DNA from: Cyanobacteriota bacterium
Lineage (GTDB): Bacteria; Cyanobacteriota; Cyanobacteriia; PCC-6307; Cyanobiaceae
Direction: 5' to 3'
NCBI GenBank assembly: GCA_026389315.1
Contig: JAPLIC010000066.1
Location: 1 to 64,000 of the forward strand
DNA length: 64,000 bases
Shown: piece after piece, positions 36,090 to 46,644 of the stretch
Numbering within the stretch: position 1 is the first letter of the stretch
How the letters are laid out: each line of letters starts with the position of its first letter
Program-made: the position numbers and the translations under genes
Notes under the pieces: model-generated
The model's database searches: none
Seen by the model: the letters and a program-made list of their open reading frames with translations, nothing else
Told to the model about the DNA's origin: nothing

Positions 36090-38909
36090 ATGCCTGCCGA
36101 GTCCCCTTCGTTGAGTGCGGCCCCGACCAGTCTCACCGCCGATCCGGAGCGTTTCAGTGACGCCGCCTGGGATCTGCTGATTGCCAGCCAGGACCAAGCC
36201 CGCCGCTGGCGCCATGGCTCGATGGACGTGGAACACCTGCTTTTGGCTCTGTTGCTGGATCGGCGCTTCACGACCTGGAGTGAGCCCCTGCCCATCGATG
36301 AGGATCGCTTGTTGGATCGGCTGGAAGCGTTTTGCACTGACCAGCCCCCCGGACGAGACGAGACCCTCTACATCGGTGAGGCCCTTGAAGAACTGCTGGA
36401 AGAGGCGGATCGCCACAGGGACCAATGGGGAGAGCGCCGCCTGGATGTGCCCCACCTCCTCATCGCCTTGGTGAACGACCCACGGCTGGGTGCCCGTCTG
36501 TTGGCCCAGGAGGGTCTCAGCGAAGATCTCCTGGGGCGCCAATGGCGTCCCGAGGCGAAGCAGGCCGTGGCTGCGGTGGCCGCCCCGCCCGCCCCGCCCG
36601 CCCGACCCAGCGCGAGCTCGCCGCCGCAGGGAAAGGCCGACTCCGAGAGCAACCGGCTGCAACGGCTGGACGCCTCCGGGGCCGAGTTGGGGCCTGAGGC
36701 GGAGCGGGAGCCCTCGGCTCTGGAGCGCTACGGCCGCGATCTGACCGCAGCCGCCCGCGCCGGCCTGCTTGATCCAGTGATCGGCCGCGACACCGAGATT
36801 CGCCGCTTGATCCAGGTGCTCTCCCGGCGGGGCAAGAACAATCCTGTCTTGATCGGCGAGCCTGGTGTCGGCAAGACCGCTGTGGCCGAATGGTTGGCCC
36901 AGCGCATCGTGGCCGGTGATGTGCCCGATTCCCTGCGGGGGGTGCGCCTGGTCGCCCTCGATCTGGGGGCCCTGATCGCCGGAGCCAAGTTTCGCGGTCA
37001 GTTCGAAGAACGGCTGCGCAGCGTGCTCAAGGAAGTGGCCCAGGCGGACGGGGCGGGCGGAGTTGTGCTCTTCCTCGACGAACTTCATACCGTGGTCAAT
37101 GGCGAGCGCTCGGGCAGTGATGCGGCCGGCATCCTCAAGCCGGCCCTGGCCCGCGGTGATCTGCGCTGCATCGGCGCCACCACCCCCGAGGATTTCCGCC
37201 GCACCATTGAGAAGGACCCCGCCCTGGAGCGCCGTTTCCAGCAGGTGCTGATCCGCGAGCCGGACCGCGCCACCTGCCTGGAGATTCTGCGGGGGTTGAG
37301 GGAGCGCTATGAGCTGCACCATGGCGTCACGATTGCCGACGCGGCCCTGGTGGCGGCGGCCCGTTTGGCCGAGCGCTACATCAGCGACCGTTGCCTGCCG
37401 GATTCCGCCATCGACCTGGTGGATGAGGCGGCGGCCCAACTGCGCATGCAGGTGACCTCCAAGCCGGAGATCGTCGAGGCGGCCGAAGCGGATCTGCGGC
37501 GCATTGAGTTAGCCCTGCTCGCCGCCGAGGCCGCTCCCCCGACAGAGCAAGCGGCCTTGCAGGATCAGCGCCGCCAGGCCCAGGGGGCCCTGGAAGCCTT
37601 GCAGCGTCGCTGGGACGTCGAGAAAGAGCGGTTGGCGGAATTGAGGTTGTTGCTGGAGGAGGACGAAAGCCTGCGCCAGGCCATCGCCGAAGCCGAGCGG
37701 GATGGGGATCTGGAGGGCGCGGCGCGCTTGCGTTTTGACCAGCTCCACGGCCTGCAGCAAAGGCGCCAGACCCTCGAACAGGAGCTGCGGCAAGACCCCA
37801 TGCTGCGGGAGCAGGTGGAGGAATGGGATATCGCCGATGTTGTAGCCCGTTGGACCGGGATTCCGGTGCAGCGCCTGTTGGCCGGCGAACGGCAGAAACT
37901 GCTGGAAATGGAGAATCGCCTCAGCGAAAGGGTGGTGGGGCAGCCCGAGGCCGTGGCCGCTGTGGCCGCAGCGATCCGCCGGGCCCGGGCCGGGATGCAG
38001 GCTCCCACCCGCCCCGTGGGTTCCTTTCTGTTTCTGGGGCCCACGGGGGTTGGCAAGACCGAACTGGCCAAGGCCCTTGCCGCGGCCCTGTTCGATGAGG
38101 AAGAGGCCCTGGTGCGCCTTGACATGAGCGAATTCATGGAACGCAACGCCGTGGCCCGCCTGGTGGGGGCACCGCCGGGTTATGTGGGCTACGAGGAGGG
38201 AGGCCAGCTCACGGAGGCGGTACGGCGTCGGCCCTATGCGGTGCTGCTGCTCGACGAGGTGGAGAAGGCTCACCCGGATGTCTTCAACCTGCTGCTGCAG
38301 GTGCTGGACGATGGACGCCTGACCGATTCCCAGGGGCGCACTGTGGATTTTCGCCACACTGTGGTGCTGATGACCAGCAATCTGGCCAGCCGCGCCATTT
38401 TGGAGAGCGCCAAACGGCATGTGGAGTCGGGCGACGGGGACCCATCGGCCCAGGCCTGCGTTGCTGCCGAACTCGATCAGGCTGTGGAAGAGGCTCTCTC
38501 CCGCCAGTTCCGCCCCGAATTTCTCAACCGGATTGATGAGGTCATCCGCTTCCGTCCTTTGGGTCGCGCCGACTTGCAACGGATCGTGCGGTTGCAGATC
38601 AAGGAGTTGGAGGCCTTGCTGGCCGAACAACAGTTGCAATTGCAGGTGGAGGAGCCCGTGGTGGCGCTCCTGGCCCAGCAGGGTTACGAACCCGAATACG
38701 GGGCGCGGCCCTTGCGACGGGTGCTGCGGCGCCGCATCGAGAATCCCCTGGCCACCGCCCTGCTCGAAGATCAGTTCCGGGGTGCCTGGGGTGTGAGGGT
38801 GCAATGCGCGGGCGCGCCCGCCGGAACGGCAGACACCGGGCTGAGGTTTTTACCCTTGCGGGAGTCTTCCCCCCTGGCCACCCCCCCCGGAGGGCGTCCA
38901 GTAGGGTGA
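36090..38909 (+). CDS. clpB: ClpB-family disaggregase (ClpB2-like)
   Basis: The 939-residue product is a Hsp100 with an N-terminal Clp-N domain, NBD1 (Walker A GEPGVGKT 256-263; Walker [10 protein letters not shown]), a middle coiled-coil domain (about 470-600, rich in Glu/Arg) and NBD2 ([37 protein letters not shown] pore loop). The middle domain and absence of a ClpP-binding loop mark it as ClpB. The N-domain (about 1-160) and the linker after it ([16 protein letters not shown]) are divergent, as in the cyanobacterial ClpB2 form, which is not the heat-inducible ClpB1. An extended unordered C-terminus is present. Confidence 0.9.
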   Translation: MPAESPSLSAAPTSLTADPERFSDAAWDLLIASQDQARRWRHGSMDVEHLLLALLLDRRFTTWSEPLPIDEDRLLDRLEAFCTDQPPGRDETLYIGEALEELLEEADRHRDQWGERRLDVPHLLIALVNDPRLGARLLAQEGLSEDLLGRQWRPEAKQAVAAVAAPPAPPARPSASSPPQGKADSESNRLQRLDASGAELGPEAEREPSALERYGRDLTAAARAGLLDPVIGRDTEIRRLIQVLSRRGKNNPVLIGEPGVGKTAVAEWLAQRIVAGDVPDSLRGVRLVALDLGALIAGAKFRGQFEERLRSVLKEVAQADGAGGVVLFLDELHTVVNGERSGSDAAGILKPALARGDLRCIGATTPEDFRRTIEKDPALERRFQQVLIREPDRATCLEILRGLRERYELHHGVTIADAALVAAARLAERYISDRCLPDSAIDLVDEAAAQLRMQVTSKPEIVEAAEADLRRIELALLAAEAAPPTEQAALQDQRRQAQGALEALQRRWDVEKERLAELRLLLEEDESLRQAIAEAERDGDLEGAARLRFDQLHGLQQRRQTLEQELRQDPMLREQVEEWDIADVVARWTGIPVQRLLAGERQKLLEMENRLSERVVGQPEAVAAVAAAIRRARAGMQAPTRPVGSFLFLGPTGVGKTELAKALAAALFDEEEALVRLDMSEFMERNAVARLVGAPPGYVGYEEGGQLTEAVRRRPYAVLLLDEVEKAHPDVFNLLLQVLDDGRLTDSQGRTVDFRHTVVLMTSNLASRAILESAKRHVESGDGDPSAQACVAAELDQAVEEALSRQFRPEFLNRIDEVIRFRPLGRADLQRIVRLQIKELEALLAEQQLQLQVEEPVVALLAQQGYEPEYGARPLRRVLRRRIENPLATALLEDQFRGAWGVRVQCAGAPAGTADTGLRFLPLRESSPLATPPGGRPVG

Positions 38910-38975
38910 TGGTTTGTCGAGGCCGTCCCAGCCCTCGTCGCGCCTCCCTCCATCCGTGGCTTCGCCACGTGCCCA

Positions 38976-39278
38976 GTGGCTCAGATCACCCCAACCACGA
39001 CCAGCCAGAGCACACCCGAGCAGCCTGAGGGCCCTGGCCCCATGCCCCCGCTTGGCGAATCCGAAGCTGCCGTAACGGATGAGCCCGATGCCGTGGCAGC
39101 TGGAGGCAACGGCTTTGTGGCCCAGACACTGGCCGAGTTGCGTCTGGTGGTCTGGCCCAGCCGCCAGCAGCTGTTCAGCGAATCCGTGGCCGTGATCTTG
39201 ATGGTGGCCCTTTCTGCGGCAGCCATCGCCGCTGTTGATCGCTTTTTCCACTGGGCGTCCAGCCAGGTGTTCCGTTGA
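38976..39278 (+). CDS. secE: Preprotein translocase subunit SecE
   Basis: The 100-residue product has a long acidic/Pro-rich start, then the conserved amphipathic FVAQTLAELRLVVWPSRQQLF and one membrane helix (VAVILMVALSAAAIAAVDRFF). Starts with GTG at 38976. Its stop overlaps the nusG start (TGATG), the usual secE-nusG pairing. Confidence 0.93.
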   Translation: MAQITPTTTSQSTPEQPEGPGPMPPLGESEAAVTDEPDAVAAGGNGFVAQTLAELRLVVWPSRQQLFSESVAVILMVALSAAAIAAVDRFFHWASSQVFR

Positions 39279-40066
39279 TGACCGTGCCCGTGACTTCAGA
39301 TTTATCGACCAACGACCTGGAGGCCCCCGAGGGTCTGGAACCGCCAGCGTCCGAGCCTTTCGAAGCGACCCGCGAGGCCAGCCCCGCTGTCGTCACGCCC
39401 GCCGAGCACCAGCTCCTCGCCAGCGAGGGGGCTTCAACCGTGCCGGCTGGAGAGGCCGGACCAGCCCCTGGCCTCGATGGGGCCGAGGTGATCGAGACGC
39501 CCCAGGTGGCCCGTTGGTTTGCCGTCCAGGTGGCCTCAAGCTGTGAGAAGAAGGTCAAAGCCACCCTCGAACAGCGGGCCGTCACCCTTGGGGTCGACAA
39601 CCGCATCCTGGAGATCGAGATTCCCCAGACCCCGGGAGTCAAGTTAAAGAAGGACGGCAGTCGCCAGTCCATTGAGGAGAAGGTGTTTCCTGGCTATGTG
39701 CTGGTGCGCATGATTTTGGATGAGGACACGATGATGGCGGTGCGCAGTACGCCCAACGTCATCAATTTTGTCGGCCAGGAAGAAAGGCGCGCCACCGGCA
39801 AGGCCCGGGGCCACATCCGCCCCAGGCCCCTGAGCCGTCAAGAGGTGGATCGCATCTTCAAACGGGCCGCCGAGAAGAAACCCGTGCTCAAGGTCGATAT
39901 CAGCGAGGGCGACCAGATCCTCGTCACTGCGGGTCCGTTCAAGGACTTCGAGGGCGAGGTGATTGACGTGTCGGGCGAACGCAACAAGCTCAAGGCCCTC
40001 CTCTCCATCTTCGGCCGTGAAACCCCGGTCGAACTCGAGTTCTCCCAGATCAGCAAACAGAACTGA
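39278..40066 (+). CDS. nusG: Transcription termination/antitermination protein NusG
   Basis: The 262-residue product has an extra acidic N-terminal part of about 75 residues, then the NGN domain (WFAVQVASSCEKKVKATLEQR, EEKVFPGYVLVRM, VRSTPNVINFVGQ) and the KOW domain (ISEGDQILVTAGPFKDFEGEVIDV). NusG links RNA polymerase with ribosomes or Rho. The acidic extension is common in cyanobacterial NusG. Confidence 0.94.
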   Translation: MTVPVTSDLSTNDLEAPEGLEPPASEPFEATREASPAVVTPAEHQLLASEGASTVPAGEAGPAPGLDGAEVIETPQVARWFAVQVASSCEKKVKATLEQRAVTLGVDNRILEIEIPQTPGVKLKKDGSRQSIEEKVFPGYVLVRMILDEDTMMAVRSTPNVINFVGQEERRATGKARGHIRPRPLSRQEVDRIFKRAAEKKPVLKVDISEGDQILVTAGPFKDFEGEVIDVSGERNKLKALLSIFGRETPVELEFSQISKQN

Positions 40067-40246
40067 TCTTGCACCGGGGTCGCCTCCCTGCGGAGGGCGG
40101 CCCCTGTGGCCTGACCGCCACCCGTGCGCCAGACCCACCCCGGTCCGGCGATCCGCAGCGCTCCCTTCGGGGAGTGGTTCCCTATCTCCCCTCGCGGGAG
40201 ATCCGTCCCCCCTCCCTTCAGGGAAGTTCCGTCAGACGTCCAGCCG
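40067..40246 (+). promoter_or_regulatory. Leader of rplK with a series of short hairpins
   Basis: The 180-bp gap contains three consecutive small stem-loops built on a CTCCC/GGGAG theme: 40161-40174 (CTCCC-TTCG-GGGAG), 40184-40202 (ATCTCCC-CTCGC-GGGAGAT) and about 40212-40225 (TCCC-TTCA-GGGA). In many bacteria the L11-L1 genes are autoregulated by L1 binding the mRNA leader, so a regulatory leader is a reasonable reading. I could not match it to a known L1 site by eye. Confidence 0.4.
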
Positions 40247-40672
40247 ATGGCCAAGAAAGTCGTAGCCGTGATCAAGCTGGCCCTCCAGGCCGGCAAAGCC
40301 AACCCTGCGCCGCCGGTGGGTCCCGCCCTCGGTCAGCACGGGGTCAACATCATGGCGTTTTGCAAGGAGTACAACGCCCGCACCCAGGAAAAGGCCGGGT
40401 ACGTGATTCCGGTGGAGATCTCGGTCTTTGAGGACCGCAGCTTCACCTTCATCACCAAGACCCCGCCTGCTGCGGTGCTGATTTCCAAGGCGGCCGGCAT
40501 CGAAAAGGGTGCCGCCACCTCATCCAAAGGCAGCGTCGGCGCCATCAGTCGCGCCCAGCTCGAGGAGATCGCCAAGACCAAGCTGCCCGACCTCAACTGC
40601 ACCAGCGTCGAGTCGGCCATGCGCATCATTGCCGGCACCGCCCGCAACATGGGCGTCGCCGTCAACGACTGA
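40247..40672 (+). CDS. rplK: 50S ribosomal protein L11
   Basis: The 141-residue product has the L11 signature [31 protein letters not shown] at its start and [14 protein letters not shown]. Start ATG 40247 after the leader. It is the substrate of PrmA (16816-17850). Confidence 0.97.
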   Translation: MAKKVVAVIKLALQAGKANPAPPVGPALGQHGVNIMAFCKEYNARTQEKAGYVIPVEISVFEDRSFTFITKTPPAAVLISKAAGIEKGAATSSKGSVGAISRAQLEEIAKTKLPDLNCTSVESAMRIIAGTARNMGVAVND

Positions 40673-40738
40673 TCCCGCTCTCCCACCTACTGCCCACCTA
40701 TCGGGGGAGACCCAAGGTCGCTCGTACCCCTCGCCACC

Positions 40739-41446
40739 ATGCCCAAACCCTCCAAGCGTTTTGCCGCCCTCACCGCCAAGGTTGAGGAGCGGGCCTATGA
40801 GCCCCTTGAGGCTCTCGAACTGGTGAAGGCCAACGCCAACGCCAAATTCGATGAAACCATCGAAGCCCACGTCCGTCTCGGCATCGATCCCAAGTACACC
40901 GACCAGCAACTGCGCACCACCGTGGCCCTGCCCCACGGCACTGGCCAGGCCATCCGCATCGCCGTGATCGCCCGAGGCGAAAAGGTGGCTGAAGCGAAGG
41001 CCGCCGGCGCCGACCTGGCCGGCGACGAAGATCTGGTGGAAGACATTGCCGCTGGGGCGATGGACTTCGACCTGCTGATCGCCACCCCGGAAATGATGCC
41101 CAAGGTGGCCAAGCTCGGTCGGGTTCTCGGTCCCCGTGGTCTGATGCCCAACCCCAAGGCGGGTACGGTCACCACCGACCTCGCAGGCGCCATCGCCGAG
41201 TTCAAGGCCGGCAAACTGGAATTCCGGGCCGACCGCAGTGGCATTGTCCATGTGCGCTTTGGCAAGGCGAGTTTTGAGCCAGCCAAGCTGCTCGACAACC
41301 TCAAGGCCCTGCAAGAAACCATCGACCGCAACAAGCCCAGCGGAGCCAAGGGTCGTTACTGGCGCAGTCTGTATCTCAGCTCCACCATGGGCCCCTCGGT
41401 CAATGTCAATTTCGGCTCCCTGCAGGACATCAAGCAGGAGGGTTGA
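40739..41446 (+). CDS. rplA: 50S ribosomal protein L1
   Basis: The 235-residue product has [28 protein letters not shown] and the signature [34 protein letters not shown] spread over residues about 103-140. Follows rplK by 66 bp. L1 is the usual translational repressor of the L11 set. Confidence 0.97.
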   Translation: MPKPSKRFAALTAKVEERAYEPLEALELVKANANAKFDETIEAHVRLGIDPKYTDQQLRTTVALPHGTGQAIRIAVIARGEKVAEAKAAGADLAGDEDLVEDIAAGAMDFDLLIATPEMMPKVAKLGRVLGPRGLMPNPKAGTVTTDLAGAIAEFKAGKLEFRADRSGIVHVRFGKASFEPAKLLDNLKALQETIDRNKPSGAKGRYWRSLYLSSTMGPSVNVNFGSLQDIKQEG

Positions 41447-41471
41447 CTCCCTGCCAAGGCCCTGGGGCGGC

Positions 41472-42068
41472 TTGTTTCGCTTCTCGCTTCGGACCCTCAC
41501 CCTGCTGGGGTTGGGGGTCTTTTGCATTGGCTGTAATCCCTCTGCCCGGCTAGCCGCCCGCAGCGATCTGATCTTTGTCGGCGATTCGATTACCGCCGCC
41601 GGTCCCTGGGTGGCCGCCTTCCCGAACCGGCGGGTTGTCAATGCGGCGGTGCCCGGTTACACCAGCGTGGATATGGTGGCCCAGCTGCCCAGCCTGCGCC
41701 GCGATCAACCCCACACCTATGTGCTGATGGCTGGGATCAACGATCTACTCCAAGGGGCCAGGGCCGAATCTGTGGCCCAGCGCCTGGCCCTGATGCGCCA
41801 AGCCCTGGCCACCCCAGGCCAGCGGCTGATTCAGGTGTCCACCCTGCCCTGCCAGATCCGAAGCTGCGGCGCTGCCGCCCTGGCGGAAGTGGACCAGCTG
41901 AATCGCCTGCTGAGGCGTCAAACGCCAGCCGCCGATTTTCTGGATCTGACCCCCGACTTTTTGGATGCCCAGGGGTTGCGGCCCGCCTTCAGCAGCGATG
42001 GTCTCCACCTCAATCGCGCCGGCTATGGCCAATGGCTGCGACGGTTGCGGCCGCTGCTGGAGGGCTGA
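41472..42068 (+). CDS. SGNH/GDSL hydrolase, predicted lipoprotein
   Basis: The frame begins with TTG at 41472 and gives a signal sequence TLTLLGLGVFCIGC with a lipobox-like GVFCIGC before Cys. The SGNH blocks are visible: FVGDSIT with the catalytic Ser, GIND with the oxyanion Asn and SSDGLHLN with the catalytic Asp and His. Such enzymes hydrolyse acyl or acetyl esters of lipids, sugars or cell-wall polymers at the outer face of a membrane. It lies 26 bp after rplA and before the rplJ leader, an unusual guest in this cluster. Confidence 0.82.
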   Translation: MFRFSLRTLTLLGLGVFCIGCNPSARLAARSDLIFVGDSITAAGPWVAAFPNRRVVNAAVPGYTSVDMVAQLPSLRRDQPHTYVLMAGINDLLQGARAESVAQRLALMRQALATPGQRLIQVSTLPCQIRSCGAAALAEVDQLNRLLRRQTPAADFLDLTPDFLDAQGLRPAFSSDGLHLNRAGYGQWLRRLRPLLEG

Positions 42069-42345
42069 AGTGTATTCTTTTGAACTGGCTTCGGCCAGAA
42101 GGGCACGCGCCCAACCGCAGACAGCAGGTTGCCGCGGCCGCCCATCGATTGCTTGATGGGCGGCCCAAACGTAAGTCCTGCCGAGGTGCACGCGATCACG
42201 GTTCGCCGTGACAGAACTTTGGCCCCAAGGGGTTCCCAGTGTCTGGGACTTCCGAACGGAGCGGAGCTCGCCGCGACCTCGAAGCTTTTCGGAGCTGTCA
42301 GGGTTGCGTTGCCTGCTTGTTCCCCTCGTTCCGTTCCACCTTCCT
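42069..42345 (+). promoter_or_regulatory. Leader upstream of rplJ (candidate L10 autoregulatory leader)
   Basis: The 277-bp gap has no gene. It contains an 11-bp stem (GGCCGCCCATC 42136-42146 with GATGGGCGGCC 42155-42165), which may end the upstream transcript, and a 6-bp stem with UUCG loop (TCACGG 42196-42201, CCGTGA 42206-42211). The region ahead of rplJ in most bacteria holds the L10 leader that binds L10(L12)4 for feedback control; the sequence and position are consistent but I could not fold it fully. Confidence 0.5.
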
Positions 42346-42873
42346 ATGGGCCGCACACTGGAGAGCAAGCAACAGATCGTCGAGGAGCTCAAAGGTCTCC
42401 TCGCTGGGGCCGAAATGGCGTTGGTCCTTGATTTCAAGGGTCTCACCATCAAGGAGATGTCCGACCTGCGCACCCGTCTGCAGGCCAGTCATGGCGTTTG
42501 CAAGGTGACGAAAAACACCTTGATGCGTCGGGCCATCGCTGGCGACACCACCTGGTCCAACCTCGATCCCCTGCTCACCGGCACCAACGCCTTTGTCCTG
42601 GTCAAGGGCGATATCGGCGGTGCTGTCAAGGCCGTGCAGTCCTTCCAAAAGGACGCCAAGAAGTCTGAGGTGAAGGGAGGTCTTTTCGAAGGCCAACTCC
42701 TCTCCGAAGCCGACATCAAGGCCATTGGGGATTTGCCCAGCAAAGAGGTGCTCATGGCCCAGATCGCCGGTGCGATCAACGGTCTGGCCACCAAGCTTGC
42801 CGTGGGCATCAAGGAGGTTCCCTCCGGCCTCGCCCGGGCGCTTCAGCAGCACGCCGACTCCGGCGAAGGCTGA
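42346..42873 (+). CDS. rplJ: 50S ribosomal protein L10
   Basis: The 175-residue product starts [41 protein letters not shown] and continues to [11 protein letters not shown]. The C-terminal helices that hold L7/L12 dimers ([21 protein letters not shown]) are intact. Start ATG 42346. Confidence 0.97.
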   Translation: MGRTLESKQQIVEELKGLLAGAEMALVLDFKGLTIKEMSDLRTRLQASHGVCKVTKNTLMRRAIAGDTTWSNLDPLLTGTNAFVLVKGDIGGAVKAVQSFQKDAKKSEVKGGLFEGQLLSEADIKAIGDLPSKEVLMAQIAGAINGLATKLAVGIKEVPSGLARALQQHADSGEG

Positions 42874-42968
42874 CCCCCGGTTCTGGCCAGTCCTTCGGTG
42901 CCACCAGCCGGTGGCTGCCTGCCAGCCCCCCTTCCTGTTCATTCCAGATCTGTTGCTAATTGCCAACC

Positions 42969-43352
42969 ATGACCGCTACCACTGACAACATTCTCGAACA
43001 ACTGAAAACCCTCTCCCTGCTGGAAGCTGCCGAGCTTGTCAAGCAGATTGAGGAGGCTTTCGGTGTTTCCGCCGCCGCTACCGCCGGCGTCGTTGCTGCG
43101 GCTCCTGCCGCCGCTGCCGCTGAGGCCGTTGAGGAGCAGACCGAGTTCGACGTCATTCTCGACAGTTTCGATGCGGCTTCCAAGATCAAGGTGCTCAAGG
43201 CCGTCCGTGAAGTCACCGGCCTCGGCCTGGGTGAAGCCAAGGCCCTTGTCGAAGCCGCTCCCAAGGCGGTCAAGGAGGGCATTGCCAAGCCCGAGGCCGA
43301 AAGCGTCAAAAAGGTGATCGAAGAAGCCGGCGGCAAGGCCACCATCAAGTGA
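42969..43352 (+). CDS. rplL: 50S ribosomal protein L7/L12
   Basis: The 127-residue product has the N-terminal dimerisation helix ([27 protein letters not shown]), the Ala-rich hinge and the C-terminal domain EKTEFDVIL-type [24 protein letters not shown], ending in AGGKATIK. Two terminators follow. Confidence 0.97.
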   Translation: MTATTDNILEQLKTLSLLEAAELVKQIEEAFGVSAAATAGVVAAAPAAAAAEAVEEQTEFDVILDSFDAASKIKVLKAVREVTGLGLGEAKALVEAAPKAVKEGIAKPEAESVKKVIEEAGGKATIK

Positions 43353-43360
43353 CCCTTGAG

Positions 43361-43388
43361 GGGCCAGAGCTTCGGCTCCGGCCCTTTG
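43361..43388 (+). terminator. First terminator after rplL
   Basis: GGGCCAGAGC (43361-43370), UUCG loop, GCTCCGGCCC (43375-43384), one A-C mismatch, then TTTGCT. Confidence 0.65.
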
Positions 43389-43437
43389 CTGCCAAGGACG
43401 CAAGTCGCTGACGCCGAATAGTCATGGCAAAGGCGCA

Positions 43438-43468
43438 AAAAAAATCCTGCCAAAGGCAGGATTTTTTT
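43438..43468. terminator. Bidirectional intrinsic terminator
   Basis: AAAAAAATCCTGCC (43438-43451), loop AAA, GGCAGGATTTTTTT (43455-43468): a 14-bp perfect inverted repeat with A tract on one side and T tract on the other. It can end the rplL transcript and also the minus-strand transcript of 43621-44448. Confidence 0.92.
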
Positions 43469-43620
43469 GGTGGAACGCTTCCAGGAGTCTGTCCTCGTTT
43501 CGACCCCAGAAGTGGGTTCCGCACTCCTCACATTCAATAAGTTAAGCGACCGTGCCGGGTCCCTGGCATCGAGTCGGCCGGAGAGCCAACTGACACTCTT
43601 CGGACACTCTTCGCTCTGGT

Positions 43621-44448
43621 TCATTCCCTGAACGGAATGACCTGGAGCGAAATCGCCCGAGACCCGCCGGCATTGATGCTGGTGGGGAGGCCAGCGGCAC
43701 CAGACCAGGGCGGCATCGAGCCCTGCTGCGGCGCCTGGGGTGGCCTGGACCAGCTCGCCGAGCGGGGGACGATGGATGGCGAGGCCCCCTGGCCACCCTC
43801 CTGGCCCCCCGGAATGGCCGCCAACCCACCCAGCTCTTGGAGGGAACGGGCATGGGCGAAATAAAGATGGTTGAGGCTGCGTCCGCCGAAGAGGCGCCGT
43901 TGCAGTTCCCAGCCCGGCTCCAGCTGGAGGGCGACAAAGCCATCCCGCAGGCGACTTGGGATGGCCCCGCGGGCCACCACCAGGGGCCGGGACTCCGCGC
44001 TGGATCGTGCTACCAGCAGCAGTAGGTTGCCCTGCTGCTGCAGCCGCAAGCGGTGGCTGGCCGCCAGGTCCACCCCGCCGGCCCGCAGCGAATAGCCGTT
44101 GCTGTCGAGGTAGCGACCACAGATTCCCGAGTAATCAAATCGATTCAGGCTGGGATCCACCAAGCCATCCGCCCGGGGTAACCAACAGCGCGGTTGGGGG
44201 CTGATCTGCTCCAACACCAGCAGGGTCCAATCCGCCTGGCCCAGCGGGCGCGCCAGCACGGCAAAGCGCCCACCATCCAAGCGCGCACTGCCGAAGAGGG
44301 GGGGCGCACTGCCCAAGAGGGGAGCCGCATCAGCAGCCGGCCATGGGAACCCGGGTGCCAGCCCAAGGGCCACGGGCCCAAGGGCCACGGGCCCAAGGGC
44401 CACCAGCGCCACGGTCAGGCCGGCTGAGGCCAGGTAGGTTCGCTGCAT
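43621..44448 (-). CDS. DUF3747 domain-containing secreted protein
   Basis: The 275-residue product has a signal-like start ([14 protein letters not shown]) and then the DUF3747 pattern of cyanobacteria: [59 protein letters not shown], and [26 protein letters not shown]. The two cysteines may pair. The C-terminal 70 residues are Gly/Pro/Ser-rich without homology. Function unknown. Related members often precede cell-envelope genes. Confidence 0.82.
   Translation of the reverse strand: MQRTYLASAGLTVALVALGPVALGPVALGLAPGFPWPAADAAPLLGSAPPLFGSARLDGGRFAVLARPLGQADWTLLVLEQISPQPRCWLPRADGLVDPSLNRFDYSGICGRYLDSNGYSLRAGGVDLAASHRLRLQQQGNLLLLVARSSAESRPLVVARGAIPSRLRDGFVALQLEPGWELQRRLFGGRSLNHLYFAHARSLQELGGLAAIPGGQEGGQGASPSIVPRSASWSRPPQAPQQGSMPPWSGAAGLPTSINAGGSRAISLQVIPFRE
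44361..44404. repeat. 15-bp tandem repeat in the signal region of the DUF3747 gene
   Basis: The unit GCCCAAGGGCCACGG occurs at 44361-44375 and 44376-44390 and, nearly complete, at 44391-44404. It encodes VALGP repeats in the hydrophobic segment, so unit loss or gain would change the membrane or signal segment by five residues without shifting the frame. Confidence 0.9.
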
Positions 44449-44517
44449 GAGGCTGGAATCGGGCCCCGGAGTCCGGGGTTGGGCGGCCCATTCAATCGGA
44501 CCCCCCAGGAGGTGGCA

Positions 44518-45366
44518 ATGCGTGATCAGCCTGGGCGGGTGGTGGGTGCCGCCTGCGACGGAGCCTGTAGTGGCAATCCCGGGCCAGGGGGCTGGGGAGC
44601 ACTGCTGCGGTTTGAGGATGGGTCGCTACGGGAGCTGGGCGGCAGCGACCCCGCCACCACCAACAACCGCATGGAACTCTCGGCGGCCTTGGCCTTGCTG
44701 GAGTTGCTCAAGGAGTTGCCCCGTCGCCAGGAGATGGTGATTCGCACCGACAGTCGTTACTTGATCGACGGCATGGACAAGTGGCTGCCTGGCTGGAAAC
44801 GGCGCAGCTGGCGCACGGCCTCTGGCGGACCGGTGCTCAATCGCGACCTATGGGAACGGCTGGATCAAGCCCGTTTGGCGGGGGTGGGTTTCCAACACGT
44901 TCGGGGCCACAGCGGTGATCCGGACAACGACCGCTGCGACGCGATCGCGGTGGCTTTTTCCCGGGGCCAGCGGCCGCCGTTGGCCAGGGAGGGGCAGGGC
45001 CCCGCCAAGGCGGCCAGGGCCCAAGATCCGGAGCCGGCCCAAGCCCAGGCGCCGGAGCCAACGCCGGCGCCTGGGCTTGGGCCAGCCGGAGCTACGGAGG
45101 GGGTGGAGGAGGGCGATCCGGCGCCGCCGGCCTTGCGTCAGTTGCTGAGCCGCCTCGAGCTGGCCGATCGGCTCGCCCAGGGGGGGTACAGCCTCACGCT
45201 GGTCGAGTTGGCCCAGTTGGTCGAACTGCCCCTGAAAACCCTCGAGTCCCGTGGGGCGGTGTGGCCTTGGCGCGACTGGTTGGTGGAGCCCGCTGGGCAG
45301 GGCCGTTGGCGCCTGCGCCGTGACGCGGGAGGATTGGAGCCGGCAGAAGGCGAGCAGGAGGGATAG
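44518..45366 (+). CDS. rnhA: Ribonuclease HI with C-terminal extension
   Basis: RNase HI removes RNA from RNA-DNA hybrids. Residues 1-150 hold the catalytic core with acidic residues in [26 protein letters not shown] and DNDRCD, and the substrate-binding [15 protein letters not shown] handle. An Ala/Pro/Glu-rich linker (about 155-205) follows, then a roughly 70-residue helical domain [34 protein letters not shown] and a WRDW...GRWRLRR ending. The extension looks like a winged-helix or DNA-binding module. Start is ATG 44518. Confidence 0.9.
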   Translation: MRDQPGRVVGAACDGACSGNPGPGGWGALLRFEDGSLRELGGSDPATTNNRMELSAALALLELLKELPRRQEMVIRTDSRYLIDGMDKWLPGWKRRSWRTASGGPVLNRDLWERLDQARLAGVGFQHVRGHSGDPDNDRCDAIAVAFSRGQRPPLAREGQGPAKAARAQDPEPAQAQAPEPTPAPGLGPAGATEGVEEGDPAPPALRQLLSRLELADRLAQGGYSLTLVELAQLVELPLKTLESRGAVWPWRDWLVEPAGQGRWRLRRDAGGLEPAEGEQEG

Positions 45367-45369
45367 GCC

Positions 45370-46623
45370 ATGGACGACGACGCGACGACCGCAAGGCAGG
45401 CTTTTGCCGGGGGGGGGCCGGGGGCTGGCGGATCCCTGCAGGCTGGAGCTGGCTCTGGCGCGGTGGCAGGTTTTTATCGCCGCATGGTGGAGCCCCTGCT
45501 GCGAACCGATGAGGGCGTCGATGCCGAACAGCTCAGCCGCCTCACCCTGATGGGACTTTCCCAGGTGTCCCTGAGGCGCGATTGGCCCCTGGTCGAGGGG
45601 GCCTTGGCGGGCCTGGGGGCGGAGCTGCAACGCCGCAATCCCCGCCTGCAACAAACCCTTTTCGGTTGCCGCTTTGCCAATCCGGTGGGGCTGGCGGCGG
45701 GGTTCGATAAAAACGGCGTCGCGGCGGCGATCTGGCATTGTTTCGGCTTTGGTTTCGCCGAGCTGGGCACGATCACCGCCCAGCCGCAGCAGGGCAACCC
45801 CAGGCCCCGGTTGTTCCGTCTGGCGGCCGAGCGGGCGGCCCTCAACCGCATGGGGTTCAACAACCTGGGCGCCATGGCCGTGCGCCGCATCCTGGAGCGG
45901 CAGGCGCTGCCCCCTTCGGGCCAACGGTCCGCCGTGCTTGGGATCAACCTGGGCAAGTCTCGGGAGGTATCGCTGGAGCTGGCCCCAGACGATTACGCCT
46001 CTTCGCTCGAAGTGTTGGCGCCACTGGCGGACTACGCGGTGATCAATGTCAGCTCCCCCAACACCCCCGGGCTGCGGGAACTGCAACAGGAAACCCAGCT
46101 GCGGCGCCTGGTCGAACGGCTGCGGCGGCTGCCCGGCTGTCCGCCGCTGCTGGTCAAGATCGCCCCTGATCTGGAAGATGACGCCATTGATGCCATCGCT
46201 CGACTGGCCTACCAGGAGGGATTGGCGGGGGTGATTGCGGTAAACACCAGCCAAGATCGCCTCGGTCTGGCCGATCGCACCCTCGGGGCCACGGGTCGCC
46301 CCTTGGCCGAGGAGAGTGGCGGACTGAGTGGCAGGCCCTTGCGCCACCGCGCCCTGGCGGTGTTGCGGCGTCTGAGGGCGATGGCGGGGCCCAGCTTGCC
46401 CCTGATCGGTGTGGGCGGCATTGATTCGGCGGAGTCGGCTTGGGAGCGGATCAGCGCCGGGGCCTCCCTGGTGCAGGTTTACACCGGTTGGATTTACGAA
46501 GGCCCCGAGTTGGTGCCCGATGTCCTGGAGGGATTGATCACCCAACTGGATCGCCAGGGGCTTGCAACAATTGGCGAAGCGGTCGGCTCGGGTTTGCCCT
46601 GGCGGTCAACTTCTGTAAATTAA
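45370..46623 (+). CDS. pyrD: Quinone-dependent dihydroorotate dehydrogenase
   Basis: PyrD oxidises dihydroorotate to orotate in pyrimidine synthesis. The 417-residue product is class 2: an N-terminal hydrophobic segment with [31 protein letters not shown], the catalytic [20 protein letters not shown] and FMN-phosphate [18 protein letters not shown]. It follows rnhA by 3 bp. The first 30 residues are low in complexity. No other pyrimidine gene is adjacent. Confidence 0.95.
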   Translation: MDDDATTARQAFAGGGPGAGGSLQAGAGSGAVAGFYRRMVEPLLRTDEGVDAEQLSRLTLMGLSQVSLRRDWPLVEGALAGLGAELQRRNPRLQQTLFGCRFANPVGLAAGFDKNGVAAAIWHCFGFGFAELGTITAQPQQGNPRPRLFRLAAERAALNRMGFNNLGAMAVRRILERQALPPSGQRSAVLGINLGKSREVSLELAPDDYASSLEVLAPLADYAVINVSSPNTPGLRELQQETQLRRLVERLRRLPGCPPLLVKIAPDLEDDAIDAIARLAYQEGLAGVIAVNTSQDRLGLADRTLGATGRPLAEESGGLSGRPLRHRALAVLRRLRAMAGPSLPLIGVGGIDSAESAWERISAGASLVQVYTGWIYEGPELVPDVLEGLITQLDRQGLATIGEAVGSGLPWRSTSVN

Positions 46624-46644
46624 GACCCTTAATAAAGTGATGTT

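Noticed and set aside
43519..43535. ACTCCTCACA resembling the conserved core of the cyanobacterial small RNA Yfr1
   Set aside because: The core is incomplete and no flanking stem-loops or terminator are present in the required spacing.
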